A stretch of 64,000 nucleotides of DNA, taken from positions 1,116,001 through 1,180,000 of the forward strand of contig NZ_JARQZP010000007.1 in the NCBI RefSeq assembly GCF_029589055.1, written 5' to 3'. Numbering within the stretch: position 1 is the stretch's first letter; each line of letters starts with the position of its first letter. The translations under genes were made by a program, and so were the position numbers. The DNA comes from Vibrio hannami. GTDB taxonomy: Bacteria; Pseudomonadota; Gammaproteobacteria; Enterobacterales; Vibrionaceae. Below the pieces are notes generated by a model. That model saw only the letters and a list, made by a program, of their open reading frames with translations. It made no database searches and had not been told where the DNA came from. This document shows positions 1-7,547 of the stretch, one piece after another.

Positions 1-804
1 CCTTCTACGTATTTTGTATCGAAAATGCGTAAAGAAAACATGCTGCAAAAAATCGATAAAAAGAAGTTAGAACATTTTAAAGATCTGGATCCAAACTACC
101 TGAACAAATCTTTTGATCCGGGAAATGACTACTCTATTCCGTATATCTGGGGTGCAACAGGCATTGGTGTAAACGCCGACATGTTAGACACTTCTAACAT
201 TAAAAACTGGAGCGATCTTTGGGACCAAAAGTGGGAAGGTCAACTAATGATGATGGATGACTCACGAGAGTTTTTCCATATTGCTCTAGTTAAGCTTGGC
301 TATTCCACCAACACAACTAACCCAGAAGAAATCAAAGCTGCGTATGAAGAGTTAAAGTCTATTATGCCTAATGTTCTGGTGTTCAACTCTGATTTCCCTG
401 CAAATCCGTATTTAGCGGGCGAAACTTCTCTGGGTATGCTTTGGAACGGCTCTGCTTATATGGCACGTCAGGAAGGCGCAAACATCGAAATCGTTTGGCC
501 AGAAAAAGGCACTATTTTCTGGATGGATAGTTTATCGATCCCGGCTGGTGCAAAAAACGTAGACGCAGCATATAAGATGATTGACTTCTTATTACGCCCA
601 GAAAACGCTGCAAAAATAGCGGTAGAAATTGGTTACCCTACTCCTGTTAAGACGGCGTATTCGCTACTACCAAAAGAATTTGCTGAAGATCCAAATGTAT
701 TCCCTCCTCAGGAAGTAATGGATTCTGGTTTCTGGCAAGACGAAGTTGGTGAAGCAAGCGCACTTTACGAAGAGTACTTTCAGAAGCTGAAAGTAAATCA
801 GTAA
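1..804 (+). CDS. potD: Spermidine/putrescine ABC transporter substrate-binding protein PotD (5' end cut off by window)
   Basis: Periplasmic polyamine-binding component of the PotABCD importer. The frame is open from base 1 (codons PSTYFVSKM run into the internal ATG at 25), so that ATG is not the start; roughly 80 N-terminal residues, including the lipid or signal leader, lie outside. The visible 267 residues match the C-terminal two lobes of PotD: the IPYIWGATGIGVN hinge strand, an acidic MDDSRE loop, LWNGSA, and FWMDS with the Trp and Asp that contact the polyamine in this family, then a closing YEEYFQKLK helix. The stop is followed by a small hairpin. It is probably the last gene of its operon. 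Identity is secure at family level; whether it prefers spermidine or putrescine cannot be read. Confidence 0.93.
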   Translation, partial: PSTYFVSKMRKENMLQKIDKKKLEHFKDLDPNYLNKSFDPGNDYSIPYIWGATGIGVNADMLDTSNIKNWSDLWDQKWEGQLMMMDDSREFFHIALVKLGYSTNTTNPEEIKAAYEELKSIMPNVLVFNSDFPANPYLAGETSLGMLWNGSAYMARQEGANIEIVWPEKGTIFWMDSLSIPAGAKNVDAAYKMIDFLLRPENAAKIAVEIGYPTPVKTAYSLLPKEFAEDPNVFPPQEVMDSGFWQDEVGEASALYEEYFQKLKVNQ

Positions 805-834
805 TTGATTTACCTATCAGCCTAAATAGTAGAA

Positions 835-855
835 AAGCGGCTTTTTTAGCCGCTT
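835..855 (+). terminator. Hairpin after potD, weak terminator candidate
   Basis: The 8-bp perfect stem AAGCGGCT/AGCCGCTT has a TTTTT loop and lies 31 bases after the potD stop. No U-tract follows the stem, so intrinsic termination is plausible but not shown. Confidence 0.4.
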
Positions 856-873
856 GAGCTTATTGACAAAATC

Positions 874-956
874 CGTCATCCCTGCGAAGGCAGGGAACTA
901 ATATATTGATTTATTTAGATTCCCGCCTTCGTGGGCGCACGGCTAGTGGAATGACG
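874..956. repeat. Imperfect inverted-repeat intergenic element (REP/MITE-like)
   Basis: The element starts CGTCATCCCTGCGAAGGCAG and ends with its partial complement (CCGCCTTCG ... GGAATGACG), so the whole unit can fold. A related half copy lies at 27120-27169. Elements of this CGTCAT-type are widespread as dispersed extragenic repeats. It carries no ORF. It sits between the 3' ends of potD and cobB, which are convergent. Confidence 0.7.
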
Positions 957-1010
957 ATATTTGGGTTTGTCATCATAGCCGCTTTTCTTTTTTGGGGATT
1001 CTATTTAAAG

Positions 1011-1745
1011 TTAAGCGCGTTTAGCTTCTGTATGAGAAAGCAGTTCTTCTACCAACCTTGGCACTTCAATACTCGCTTTTCCGTAGCGCTTCTCTTCAAA
1101 CTCAGACTCTACTGCACTAGGTTCGAGATTGATTTCTATGGTGTGAGCCCCGTGCATACGTGCATCATGAACAAACCCAGCCGCTGGATAAACTACGCCA
1201 GAAGTGCCTATAGAAATAAACAGATCCGCTTTTTCAAGAGCATGGTAAATATCCCCCATTCTTAGCGGCATTTCCCCAAACCAGACGATATGTGGGCGCA
1301 TTTGCGAGGGTATCTGGCAACAGTGACATAGCTCACCGGTAAGAATGTCCTCTTTGTGCTCAACAACTTGGCCGCTTTCCGAACAGCGAGCTTTTAACAA
1401 TTCTCCATGCATATGAATAATGTTGTTAGTACCGCCCTTTTCGTGAAGGTTATCGATATTTTGAGTAATGACAGTGACGGAGCCATCAAGTTCGGCTTCA
1501 AGTCGGCCTAACGCTAAATGTGCCGGATTCGGAGTGATCTGATCGCTTTGAAGTTTGCGTCTTCTCTGGTTATAAAAATCTTGCACCAAATCTGGGTTAG
1601 CATGAAAACCTTCTGGCGTTGCAACATCTTCAATCTTGTGGTTCTCCCACAGTCCATCCTGAGCTCTGAATGTCTTTATCCCCGACTCCGCAGAAATCCC
1701 TGCGCCAGTAAGAATCACAATATTTCGATATGGGAATGTCATCAT
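1011..1745 (-). CDS. cobB: NAD-dependent protein deacylase CobB (sirtuin)
   Basis: Cytoplasmic sirtuin that removes acetyl, and probably succinyl, groups from lysines using NAD. It has 244 residues. Family motifs in order are GAGISAESGIKTFR (residues 14-27, NAD pocket), Tyr58 and Arg61 in FYNQRR (the Y-x-x-R pair that marks SIRT5-like desuccinylases), TQNIDNLHEKGG, HMHGE with the catalytic His, then a Cys-rich ARCSESG...CHCC segment resembling the CobB zinc site, and IVWFGEMP. The chosen ATG has AAGGA six bases upstream. It is shorter than the longer E. coli isoform because it lacks that N-terminal extension. It is convergent with potD and shares a terminator region with amt. Confidence 0.95.
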   Translation of the reverse strand: MMTFPYRNIVILTGAGISAESGIKTFRAQDGLWENHKIEDVATPEGFHANPDLVQDFYNQRRRKLQSDQITPNPAHLALGRLEAELDGSVTVITQNIDNLHEKGGTNNIIHMHGELLKARCSESGQVVEHKEDILTGELCHCCQIPSQMRPHIVWFGEMPLRMGDIYHALEKADLFISIGTSGVVYPAAGFVHDARMHGAHTIEINLEPSAVESEFEEKRYGKASIEVPRLVEELLSHTEAKRA

Positions 1746-1849
1746 ACTAAATCCTTTTCGCCAGTACTTACGTTACTACTTCCGTTAATTAAAGTTTAAC
1801 ATTTAGGAAATATCACTAATAGCGATAAGGTTTTAGACAATAGTCGTAA

Positions 1850-1873
1850 AAAAACGGCGATAACGCCGTTTTT
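1850..1873. terminator. Bidirectional rho-independent terminator
   Basis: A 10-bp stem AAAAACGGCG/CGCCGTTTTT with a 4-nt loop gives U-tracts on both strands. It lies 24 bases past the amt stop on the minus strand and most likely terminates amt. Confidence 0.85.
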
Positions 1874-1896
1874 GTTCATTATTCTATACTTTGTGC

Positions 1897-3117
1897 TTAC
1901 TCTTCATTTACAGAGCTAATCTTATGAATAGCCAGGTCCGCACCATTGAACTCATCTTCTTCAGACAATCGAAGACCTGTGACTGCATTCAGAATGCCGT
2001 AAACAATTGCAGCGCCAGCAACGGCGACAATAATACCTGCTAACGTACCAAGGATCTGAACCATTAAACTCACGCCGCCAAGTCCACCCAGTGCAGACTG
2101 ACCAAAGATACCTGCAGCAATACCACCCCATGCGCCACAAACACCGTGAAGTGGCCAAACACCCAACACATCGTCAATCTTGGTTTTGTTCTGCATAAAG
2201 GTAAATAGCCAAACAAACAAGACACCAGCAACACCACCCGTTATAAGCGCACCAAGCGGGTGCATAAGGTCAGAACCGGCACACACCGCAACCAAACCAG
2301 CTAACGGACCATTGTGAATAAAGCCTGGGTCATTTTTGCCTGCGACTAATGCAGCAAGGATACCGCCAACCATTGCCATCAATGAGTTCATCGCAACCAA
2401 ACCACTGATGCCATTAAGAGTCTGAGCAGACATTACGTTGAAACCAAACCAGCCAACACAAAGGATCCAGGCACCAAGCGCAAGGAAAGGTATGTTTGAT
2501 GGTGCAAAGTTAGTGTGTTTGCCCGCACGAATACGGCCTTTACGCATTCCAAGGAAGATGACCGCTACCAGTGCAATCCAACCACCTACGCCGTGTACAA
2601 CAACAGAACCGGCGAAATCGTGGAAACCAACACCAAAGGAAGACTCAAACCAATCCTGAAGGCCGAAGTTACCATTCCAGATGATGCCTTCAAAGAATGG
2701 GTAAACCAGACCAACGGTAAAGAAAGTTGCTAATAGAATTGGGTAGAAGCGCGCCCGCTCCGCAATACCACCAGAAACTATCGCCGGAATTGCTGCGGCA
2801 AAAGTCAGAAGGAAAAAGAACTTAACCAGTTCGTATCCGTTTCCAGCCGATAATGTCTCGGCACTGGAGAAAAACGTTGCATCATACGCGACCCAATACC
2901 CGATAAAGAAATACGCTATTGCTGAAACCCCAAAGTCAGCCAGTATTTTAACTAGAGCATTAACCTGGTTTTTCTTGCGAACCGTACCTACTTCCAAAAA
3001 TGCAAATCCCGCGTGCATCAAAAATATCATGATGGCACCAAGCAAAAGAAACAGTGTGTCAGAGCTTTGCGTTAACGTCTGCACCGCACCATGAACCTGT
3101 TCAATTTCATTACTCAT
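1897..3117 (-). CDS. amt: Ammonium transporter (Amt family)
   Basis: Inner-membrane ammonium channel of 406 residues with about eleven hydrophobic segments. Family signatures are the DFAGSVVVHGVGG motif, the two pore histidines (VHGVGG and PLHGVCGAWG), and a cytoplasmic tail resembling the GLR...E segment that docks PII protein. The frame also opens further upstream (3159), but the ATG at 3117 (MSNEIEQV) has GGAG about 11 bases before it and fits family N-termini, so I chose it. No glnK/glnB gene is adjacent, unlike many amtB operons. Upstream lie a sigma-54 promoter, an IHF match and three NtrC-like sites, so expression under nitrogen limitation is expected. Confidence 0.93.
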   Translation of the reverse strand: MSNEIEQVHGAVQTLTQSSDTLFLLLGAIMIFLMHAGFAFLEVGTVRKKNQVNALVKILADFGVSAIAYFFIGYWVAYDATFFSSAETLSAGNGYELVKFFFLLTFAAAIPAIVSGGIAERARFYPILLATFFTVGLVYPFFEGIIWNGNFGLQDWFESSFGVGFHDFAGSVVVHGVGGWIALVAVIFLGMRKGRIRAGKHTNFAPSNIPFLALGAWILCVGWFGFNVMSAQTLNGISGLVAMNSLMAMVGGILAALVAGKNDPGFIHNGPLAGLVAVCAGSDLMHPLGALITGGVAGVLFVWLFTFMQNKTKIDDVLGVWPLHGVCGAWGGIAAGIFGQSALGGLGGVSLMVQILGTLAGIIVAVAGAAIVYGILNAVTGLRLSEEDEFNGADLAIHKISSVNEE

Positions 3118-3139
3118 TCTAATTACTACTCCATGTACT

Positions 3140-3156
3140 CGCACAATTTTTGTGCG
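3140..3156 (-). promoter_or_regulatory. Perfect palindrome in the amt leader
   Basis: CGCACAA-TTT-TTGTGCG lies between the predicted transcription start and the amt ATG. It could be a protein site or a short RNA hairpin. It resembles an NtrC box, but its arms are one base too close. Confidence 0.4.
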
Positions 3157-3208
3157 CATTTATTATTTCTAACCAAAATGGTTAATTTCGTTAGGATAAG
3201 CAGCACTA

Positions 3209-3224
3209 AGCAATTACCGAACCA
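3209..3224 (-). promoter_or_regulatory. Sigma-54 (-24/-12) promoter of amt
   Basis: Read on the minus strand the site is TGGTTC-GGTAA-TTGCT. GG and GC are separated by exactly 10 bases, the diagnostic sigma-54 spacing, and TTGCT is a full -12 match; the CAC of the -24 box is poorly kept. It lies about 92 bases before the amt start. Confidence 0.7.
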
Positions 3225-3262
3225 ATAATTCAGAAAATATAGAGCACACTAAAGTTCGCATG

Positions 3263-3275
3263 TAACTCACTGATA
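3263..3275 (-). promoter_or_regulatory. IHF consensus site between enhancer and sigma-54 promoter
   Basis: TATCAGTGAGTTA on the minus strand fits WATCARNNNNTTR at every position. Its position between the NtrC-like cluster and the -24/-12 element is where IHF bends DNA in sigma-54 promoters. Confidence 0.6.
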
Positions 3276-3343
3276 GTTATGAATATTGCATATAAGGAGG
3301 AATGAGATGAACTTGAAAATATCGAAGGCTAGTAGTATGCGGG

Positions 3344-3403
3344 GCACCATAATAGATCGTCGATGATCCATAATGGTGCATTAAGGGTGCTCGATAATGG
3401 AGC
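3344..3403 (-). promoter_or_regulatory. Three tandem NtrC-like enhancer sites upstream of amt
   Basis: Three 15-bp elements share the plan GCACCA-TAA-TGGTGC. Site 1 (3344-3358) keeps the left half perfectly, site 2 (3365-3379) keeps the right half perfectly, and site 3 (3389-3403, GCTCGA-TAA-TGGAGC) is a near palindrome. Centres are 21 and 24 bp apart, about two helical turns. They lie 120-195 bp upstream of the predicted amt promoter. Confidence 0.62.
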
Positions 3404-3418
3404 GGGGTGTTATTTCGT

Positions 3419-4849
3419 TTATTCTTCGTCCCACATTTTGAACTTTCTTTCAAGGGTTTTGCGGGCAACACCCAATTGTTTGGCAGCGGCCGATTTATTT
3501 CCATCGTGTAGGTCTACAACCTGTAGGATGTGCGCCTTCTCTACTTCCTTGAGTGTCCACTCGAGTGGATAACCTTGAGTTGGTTTCTGGCTAAACTCGG
3601 GAAACGTACTTGTATCATCACTATTTTTAGCAACATAGGCATAGTACTGTTCTTTGCTTTTCGATACATCAAAGCCCAAATCACGCCAATACTGCGCGGG
3701 AGGTTTTCCTATTAAAATGCACCTCTCTATTATGTTTCTTAATTCCCTGACGTTACCTGGCCAGTGATAGTGATACATTGCTTCGATATCTTCTTCTTCC
3801 CAGAGTAAAGACGCGTTATTTGCCTGCTCTTTCAGTAGTTGCTCTGTAAAGTATTCCACAAGTGGAGCGAGATCGGCTTTTCTCTCTCTAAGCGGCAGCA
3901 AGTCAATAAAAAGGACACTCAGGCGGTAGTAAAGATCGCCTCTGAAACGAAGGTTACTGACCTCTGAGGTTAGATCTTTGTTTGTTGCAGCAATAATTCG
4001 GATATCCAGCGGGCTACAACGGCTTTCTTCACCAGATCGCGAACAGCCTTCATCAATGATTCTTAGTAGTGCCCCCTGAATACTCATAGGCAGCTCGCTT
4101 ACCTGATCAAGAAACAGAGTCCCCCCCTGTGCTAGCTGAAAAACGTTATTCTGCTTCCCAAAAAACTCCTGGTTAAGCTGTTTTTCTGAAGTACTGCAGT
4201 TTACCGGTATAAAAGGCCCTGAACGATTGCTTTGATGATGCAACCCTCTAGCCACAAGCTCTTTACCCGTCCCCGATTCACCTGCAATTAATACTGTAGC
4301 TCTAGATGGAGCAAGCTGTTTGATGGTTTGAAGTAATCGCTTTGTTGTATCAGAATCGCCGACTATCTGGTCGACATGATAACGTTTAAGATCTCTTTGG
4401 TGAGCAATAGTAGTGCGCTTGCTTATAATTCTATCCGCACAGTATTTTACGGATTGCGCAATCTGCTCGTGAGTAAATGGCTTAAGAAGTAAGTCACAAG
4501 AGCCTATTGCTAAATCAGATCTAACTGTCTCGATAGAATTCTGGTCTGCTAAGAAGATTAGGCATCCGGACCGTTTATCATTACTTAGCTTGAACTTTTC
4601 CCAACTCTCTCGTTCATTCCCGATAGACTTAGCATCCAGCAAAATAATGTCGTAGTGCTCAAAGTCACCTGTAACAATATCGTATAAGCTTGTTATTGCT
4701 GTAACCTGAAACGAAATCGTTGTGAATAATTTACTAAGATCCTGGCCAATCGTGACATCACTATCAACTATCAGTACAGATAGCCCTTGATAACGTGGTT
4801 CCACTGTTATTTTGCTAGAGAAAGGACTAAAATTCGACGCGTTACACAT
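3419..4849 (-). CDS. NtrC-family response-regulator-like protein lacking GAFTGA (sigma-54-independent?)
   Basis: A 476-residue regulator with the domain order of NtrC: degenerate receiver (about 22-140; VDSD acidic pair, LLDAK putative phospho-Asp, LLKP Lys, but the conserved Thr/Ser position is Leu), AAA+ domain (about 160-390; Walker A GESGTGKE, RFRGDLYYRL, WPGNVREL), and a Fis-type helix-turn-helix at the C-terminus (GNKSAAAKQLGVARKTLERK). Two features are odd. The sigma-54-contacting GAFTGA loop is deleted, because FFG is followed almost directly by FQLAQGGTLFLD. The Walker B glutamate is also Gln (LFLDQ). Both argue against ATP-driven sigma-54 activation. VpsR of V. cholerae is a known regulator with similar losses, but the sequence is not VpsR. 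Its target is unknown; it ends beside the amt enhancer. Confidence 0.8.
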   Translation of the reverse strand: MCNASNFSPFSSKITVEPRYQGLSVLIVDSDVTIGQDLSKLFTTISFQVTAITSLYDIVTGDFEHYDIILLDAKSIGNERESWEKFKLSNDKRSGCLIFLADQNSIETVRSDLAIGSCDLLLKPFTHEQIAQSVKYCADRIISKRTTIAHQRDLKRYHVDQIVGDSDTTKRLLQTIKQLAPSRATVLIAGESGTGKELVARGLHHQSNRSGPFIPVNCSTSEKQLNQEFFGKQNNVFQLAQGGTLFLDQVSELPMSIQGALLRIIDEGCSRSGEESRCSPLDIRIIAATNKDLTSEVSNLRFRGDLYYRLSVLFIDLLPLRERKADLAPLVEYFTEQLLKEQANNASLLWEEEDIEAMYHYHWPGNVRELRNIIERCILIGKPPAQYWRDLGFDVSKSKEQYYAYVAKNSDDTSTFPEFSQKPTQGYPLEWTLKEVEKAHILQVVDLHDGNKSAAAKQLGVARKTLERKFKMWDEE

Positions 4850-5023
4850 AATAGGTTGTAATTTTTATTCTCAATGCGCATTTTGTTGCACAAATATCAC
4901 TATGAACTCGATACCATATCAAAATCTTTTATGACTCTCTAGAACTTTATTATGTGTGGTGTTGTATATTTTAGCTGTTTAAATCAGCGCATTTAGGTAA
5001 CCTATTGGAATCACTATTGTTGT

Positions 5024-5623
5024 ATGGATGAAAGATTGAAAAACAAAAATCAACTGAGCTGGACAATACTCGCAGGTGGTGAGGCCAAAAGAATGGGTGG
5101 GTCTGACAAAGGCCTTGTTTCATTTAACGATAAGCCACTCATAGAGTATGTGTACAACGCTTTAAAGCATCAGGTTCATTCTATAACCATCAGTGCAAAT
5201 AGGAATATCGATGATTATCAAAAATACTCACCAGTCATTCGCGACGAACGTAAAGGATTCCAGGGGCCTTTAGCGGGAATAGAAGTTGCTTTAAAACACT
5301 CCGAAACGATCTGGACTGGTTTCGCACCCTGTGATTCTCCCAATCTACCAAACGATCTGGTTGCTAGGCTGACACATGAACTCTCCCCTGACGTCGATAT
5401 ATACGTCGCGATCGTCGGGAGCAAGGTACAACCTGTGTTTAGTGTTTGGAATAAAAGAACTTTAGCTAAACTTACTCAATATCTGGAGAATGGAGACCGA
5501 AAAATTATGTTGTTTTTCGATAACTGTAACACGGTTTATATTGATTTCAGCGATATTCCACACGCATTCGCTAACTTAAACTCTCCAGAAGATGTCACTA
5601 AGCTCGGAAACAAATATGAATAA
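5024..5623 (+). CDS. mobA: Molybdenum cofactor guanylyltransferase MobA
   Basis: Transfers GMP from GTP to molybdopterin-Mo to form the bis-MGD cofactor used by DMSO/TMAO reductase and formate dehydrogenase families. It has 199 residues, the usual length. The nucleotide-binding motif LAGGEAKRMGGSDKG lies near residue 16, followed by GPLAGIEVAL, the metal-binding PCDSP, QPVFSVW and the C-terminal FANLNSPED signature. The start codon has no strong Shine-Dalgarno; a GGA lies about 15 bases upstream, so a slightly different start is possible. It overlaps mobB by 8 bases and is certainly co-transcribed with it. Confidence 0.94.
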   Translation: MDERLKNKNQLSWTILAGGEAKRMGGSDKGLVSFNDKPLIEYVYNALKHQVHSITISANRNIDDYQKYSPVIRDERKGFQGPLAGIEVALKHSETIWTGFAPCDSPNLPNDLVARLTHELSPDVDIYVAIVGSKVQPVFSVWNKRTLAKLTQYLENGDRKIMLFFDNCNTVYIDFSDIPHAFANLNSPEDVTKLGNKYE

Positions 5624-6151
5624 TCGCCCTAACCTACCTCTTCTTGGTTTTGCTGCTTTCAGTGGCACAGGAAAAACGACTTTATTGGAAGCATTACTCC
5701 CACTGATTCGCAATCACGGCATTCGTGTCGCTGTCCTAAAGCATGCTCATCACGACTTCGACGTTGATCAACCAGGCAAAGACAGCTATCGCCTTCGCAA
5801 AGCGGGGGCAGATCAGATGTTACTTGCTTCTGGCAATCGGCATGTGTTGATGACAGAAACACCAGAGGAAGAAGCTAGCTTTGAGTATCTTCTGAATATG
5901 TTCGATCATTCCAAACTTGACCTTATTCTGGTTGAGGGGTGCAAAAATTTGTCGTTCCCAAAATCGAACTTCATCGAGAAGAAGTCGGTAAACCCTGGCT
6001 ATACACCGATGACATAGATATCATCGCCATCGCTGCAGATTGTAAACCTGTAGAAAAGACGCAATTACCAACACTAGATATCAACGACATAGAAGCGATT
6101 TGTGGATTCGTTGTTAATTTTGTAAAAAGCTATACCCCAGAAACAGAGTAA
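5616..6151 (+). CDS. mobB: Molybdopterin-guanine dinucleotide biosynthesis adapter MobB (frame broken by one missing base)
   Basis: GTP-binding partner of MobA. The ATG at 5616 overlaps the mobA stop. Frame 1 gives the Walker A segment FSGTGKTTLLEAL, LKHAHHDFDVD and SYRLRKAGA, and then runs to LILVEGCK. The remainder (FVVPKIELHR ... LDINDIEAICGFVVNFV) continues in the next frame from about 5943. Adding one A to the run at 5943-5947 gives VEGCKKFVVPKIELHR, which aligns with the VEGFK...LHR segment of MobB, and a 178-residue protein of normal length. The break is most likely a sequencing error; see the finding on homopolymers. Confidence 0.88.
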
Positions 6152-6158
6152 TATTGAT

Positions 6159-6419
6159 ATGGCACGCACCATTATTTATGTATATAAAAAACAAGAAAAA
6201 ACACTGACATTTTCCTATGAAAAGTATCGCACTATTCACGAAGCGGTCGCCGAAGCTGAAGGTATAGACTTAACTGAATATTTGAAAATGGAACAACAAG
6301 TTGAAGCTGTTTCGGATACAAAAGCGGTAAGGGATTATAGAGACTCTTACTTTAAGAAGCTGGGATTCGGGAAAATAACTTTAGCCCAAAAAGAAAACCG
6401 AGGCGTCGGTAAGAAGTAG
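6159..6419 (+). CDS. Small conserved protein, DUF2960-like
   Basis: An 86-residue basic, soluble protein (start MARTIIYVYKKQEKT, with FSYEKYRTIHEAVAEAEGIDL and a Lys-rich tail). From memory it resembles the DUF2960 family of vibrios, often found downstream of mobAB. No function is known. It follows mobB by 7 bases and is probably the last gene of the mob operon, ahead of a strong terminator. Confidence 0.7.
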   Translation: MARTIIYVYKKQEKTLTFSYEKYRTIHEAVAEAEGIDLTEYLKMEQQVEAVSDTKAVRDYRDSYFKKLGFGKITLAQKENRGVGKK

Positions 6420-6440
6420 TAGAGAAAACGGATAAGAAGA

Positions 6441-6472
6441 AAAACGGGCAACCTAGCGTTGCCCGTTTTTTA
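6441..6472. terminator. Strong rho-independent terminator between mob operon and nagK
   Basis: A 12-bp stem AAAACGGGCAAC/GTTGCCCGTTTT with a 5-nt loop is followed by TTT. U-tracts occur on both strands, so it can serve both convergent units. Confidence 0.92.
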
Positions 6473-6488
6473 TTTATTCATGTTCAGG

Positions 6489-7397
6489 TTATTTGATATT
6501 CAGGAACGCTGCGCCCCGAACACCGCCTGAGTCGCCATGTTTTGCCTTGATGATTTTAGGGCACTTAGCAACAGAAAGCAGGTACTTTGGAATGCGTTTT
6601 GGCATCTCTTCATAAATCAGGTCGTAATTAGACAGACCACCGCCCAACGCAACCACGTGCGGGTCGAAAGCAGTGAACAGGTTAGCAAAGCAGATAGCCA
6701 GCAATTCCATAAAGCGTTCTACATGTTCAACCGCTTTTTCTTCGCCTTCAGCCTGAGCCTTGATGATATCTATCGCTTTTTTCTTTTCGCCATAGTAGTG
6801 AGTATATAGCTGTTCGAAACCACGGCCAGACAGATAGTTATCCAGACAGCCTTTCTTGTCACAACCACATTCAAAAATTGGTGCGTTCTCGCCGAGATGG
6901 AACCATGCATCCAGAGGAAGGCGCATATGACCAACCTCTCCTGCTACGTTGTTACGGCCGGAAAATACTTTGCCATCAAAAACAAAACCACCGCCAAAAC
7001 CAGTGCCAAGAATAAGACCTGCTACAGACGGTTCGCCCTGAAGATCCTCATCCCACGCTTCTGAAAGTGCAAAACAGTTTGCATCGTTTTCCACTTTAAC
7101 TTCACGTCCGATACGTGCTTCAAGATCCTTACGCAGAGGCTTTCCCTTTGCAGCAGGAACGTTTACTGTCAGCACCGTGCCATCATCCGCGTCTTCCATA
7201 CCTGGAAGGCCGATACCAATCTTGCCAGCTACACCAAGCTCGGCATCATATTTTTCTACCAGACCAGCTAGTGTTTCAACAAGTACCTGATAGTCATCAA
7301 CTGGTGTCGGTACGCGCTCTGTTGCTACGCGTTCAAGTTTCTCATTAAAAGCACCAAATTCAATCTTGGTGCCACCGACATCAAAGCCATAGTACAT
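6489..7397 (-). CDS. nagK: N-acetyl-D-glucosamine kinase NagK (ROK family)
   Basis: Phosphorylates N-acetylglucosamine to GlcNAc-6-phosphate with ATP, in amino-sugar or chitin-derived sugar salvage. It has 302 residues. It contains the ATP-binding FDVGGTKIEFGAF at the N-terminus, the sugar-site ENDANCFALSEAW, GTGFGGG, GEVGHMRLP, and the ROK zinc motif CGCDKKGCLDNYLSGRG, then VALGGGLSN near the C-terminus. The length and the H-to-C order of the zinc ligands are typical of NagK. It stands alone between a terminator and the divergent upstream gap, so it is probably monocistronic. Confidence 0.93.
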   Translation of the reverse strand: MYYGFDVGGTKIEFGAFNEKLERVATERVPTPVDDYQVLVETLAGLVEKYDAELGVAGKIGIGLPGMEDADDGTVLTVNVPAAKGKPLRKDLEARIGREVKVENDANCFALSEAWDEDLQGEPSVAGLILGTGFGGGFVFDGKVFSGRNNVAGEVGHMRLPLDAWFHLGENAPIFECGCDKKGCLDNYLSGRGFEQLYTHYYGEKKKAIDIIKAQAEGEEKAVEHVERFMELLAICFANLFTAFDPHVVALGGGLSNYDLIYEEMPKRIPKYLLSVAKCPKIIKAKHGDSGGVRGAAFLNIK

Positions 7398-7547
7398 AGT
7401 TATTCTCTCCTAGAAAAAAGCGTTCCAAATGCGGAACACAAATAAAACTTTGTGCATTATCCATATCTCGACGCCTGTCGTCCGTGACGAAAGGCAAATA
7501 AATTCTTCTGTAACAACTTGTTGAGCGAGTAATAACCACTCTTACTG

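Noticed and set aside
1518..1799. Plus-strand ORFs across cobB, prpE, acnD, hrpA and similar
   Set aside because: They run antisense to well-supported genes, have no family resemblance and no plausible ribosome sites; treated as shadows.
3419..4849. VpsR or LuxO
   Set aside because: It shares loss of GAFTGA with VpsR but the N-terminal and DNA-binding sequences differ; LuxO keeps GAFTGA and has a different receiver. I leave it unnamed.
5616..6151. mobB as a true pseudogene or programmed frameshift
   Set aside because: One-base, homopolymer-associated, and repeated in seven unrelated genes of the window; no slippery-site plus stimulator structure was seen. Sequencing error is the simpler account.
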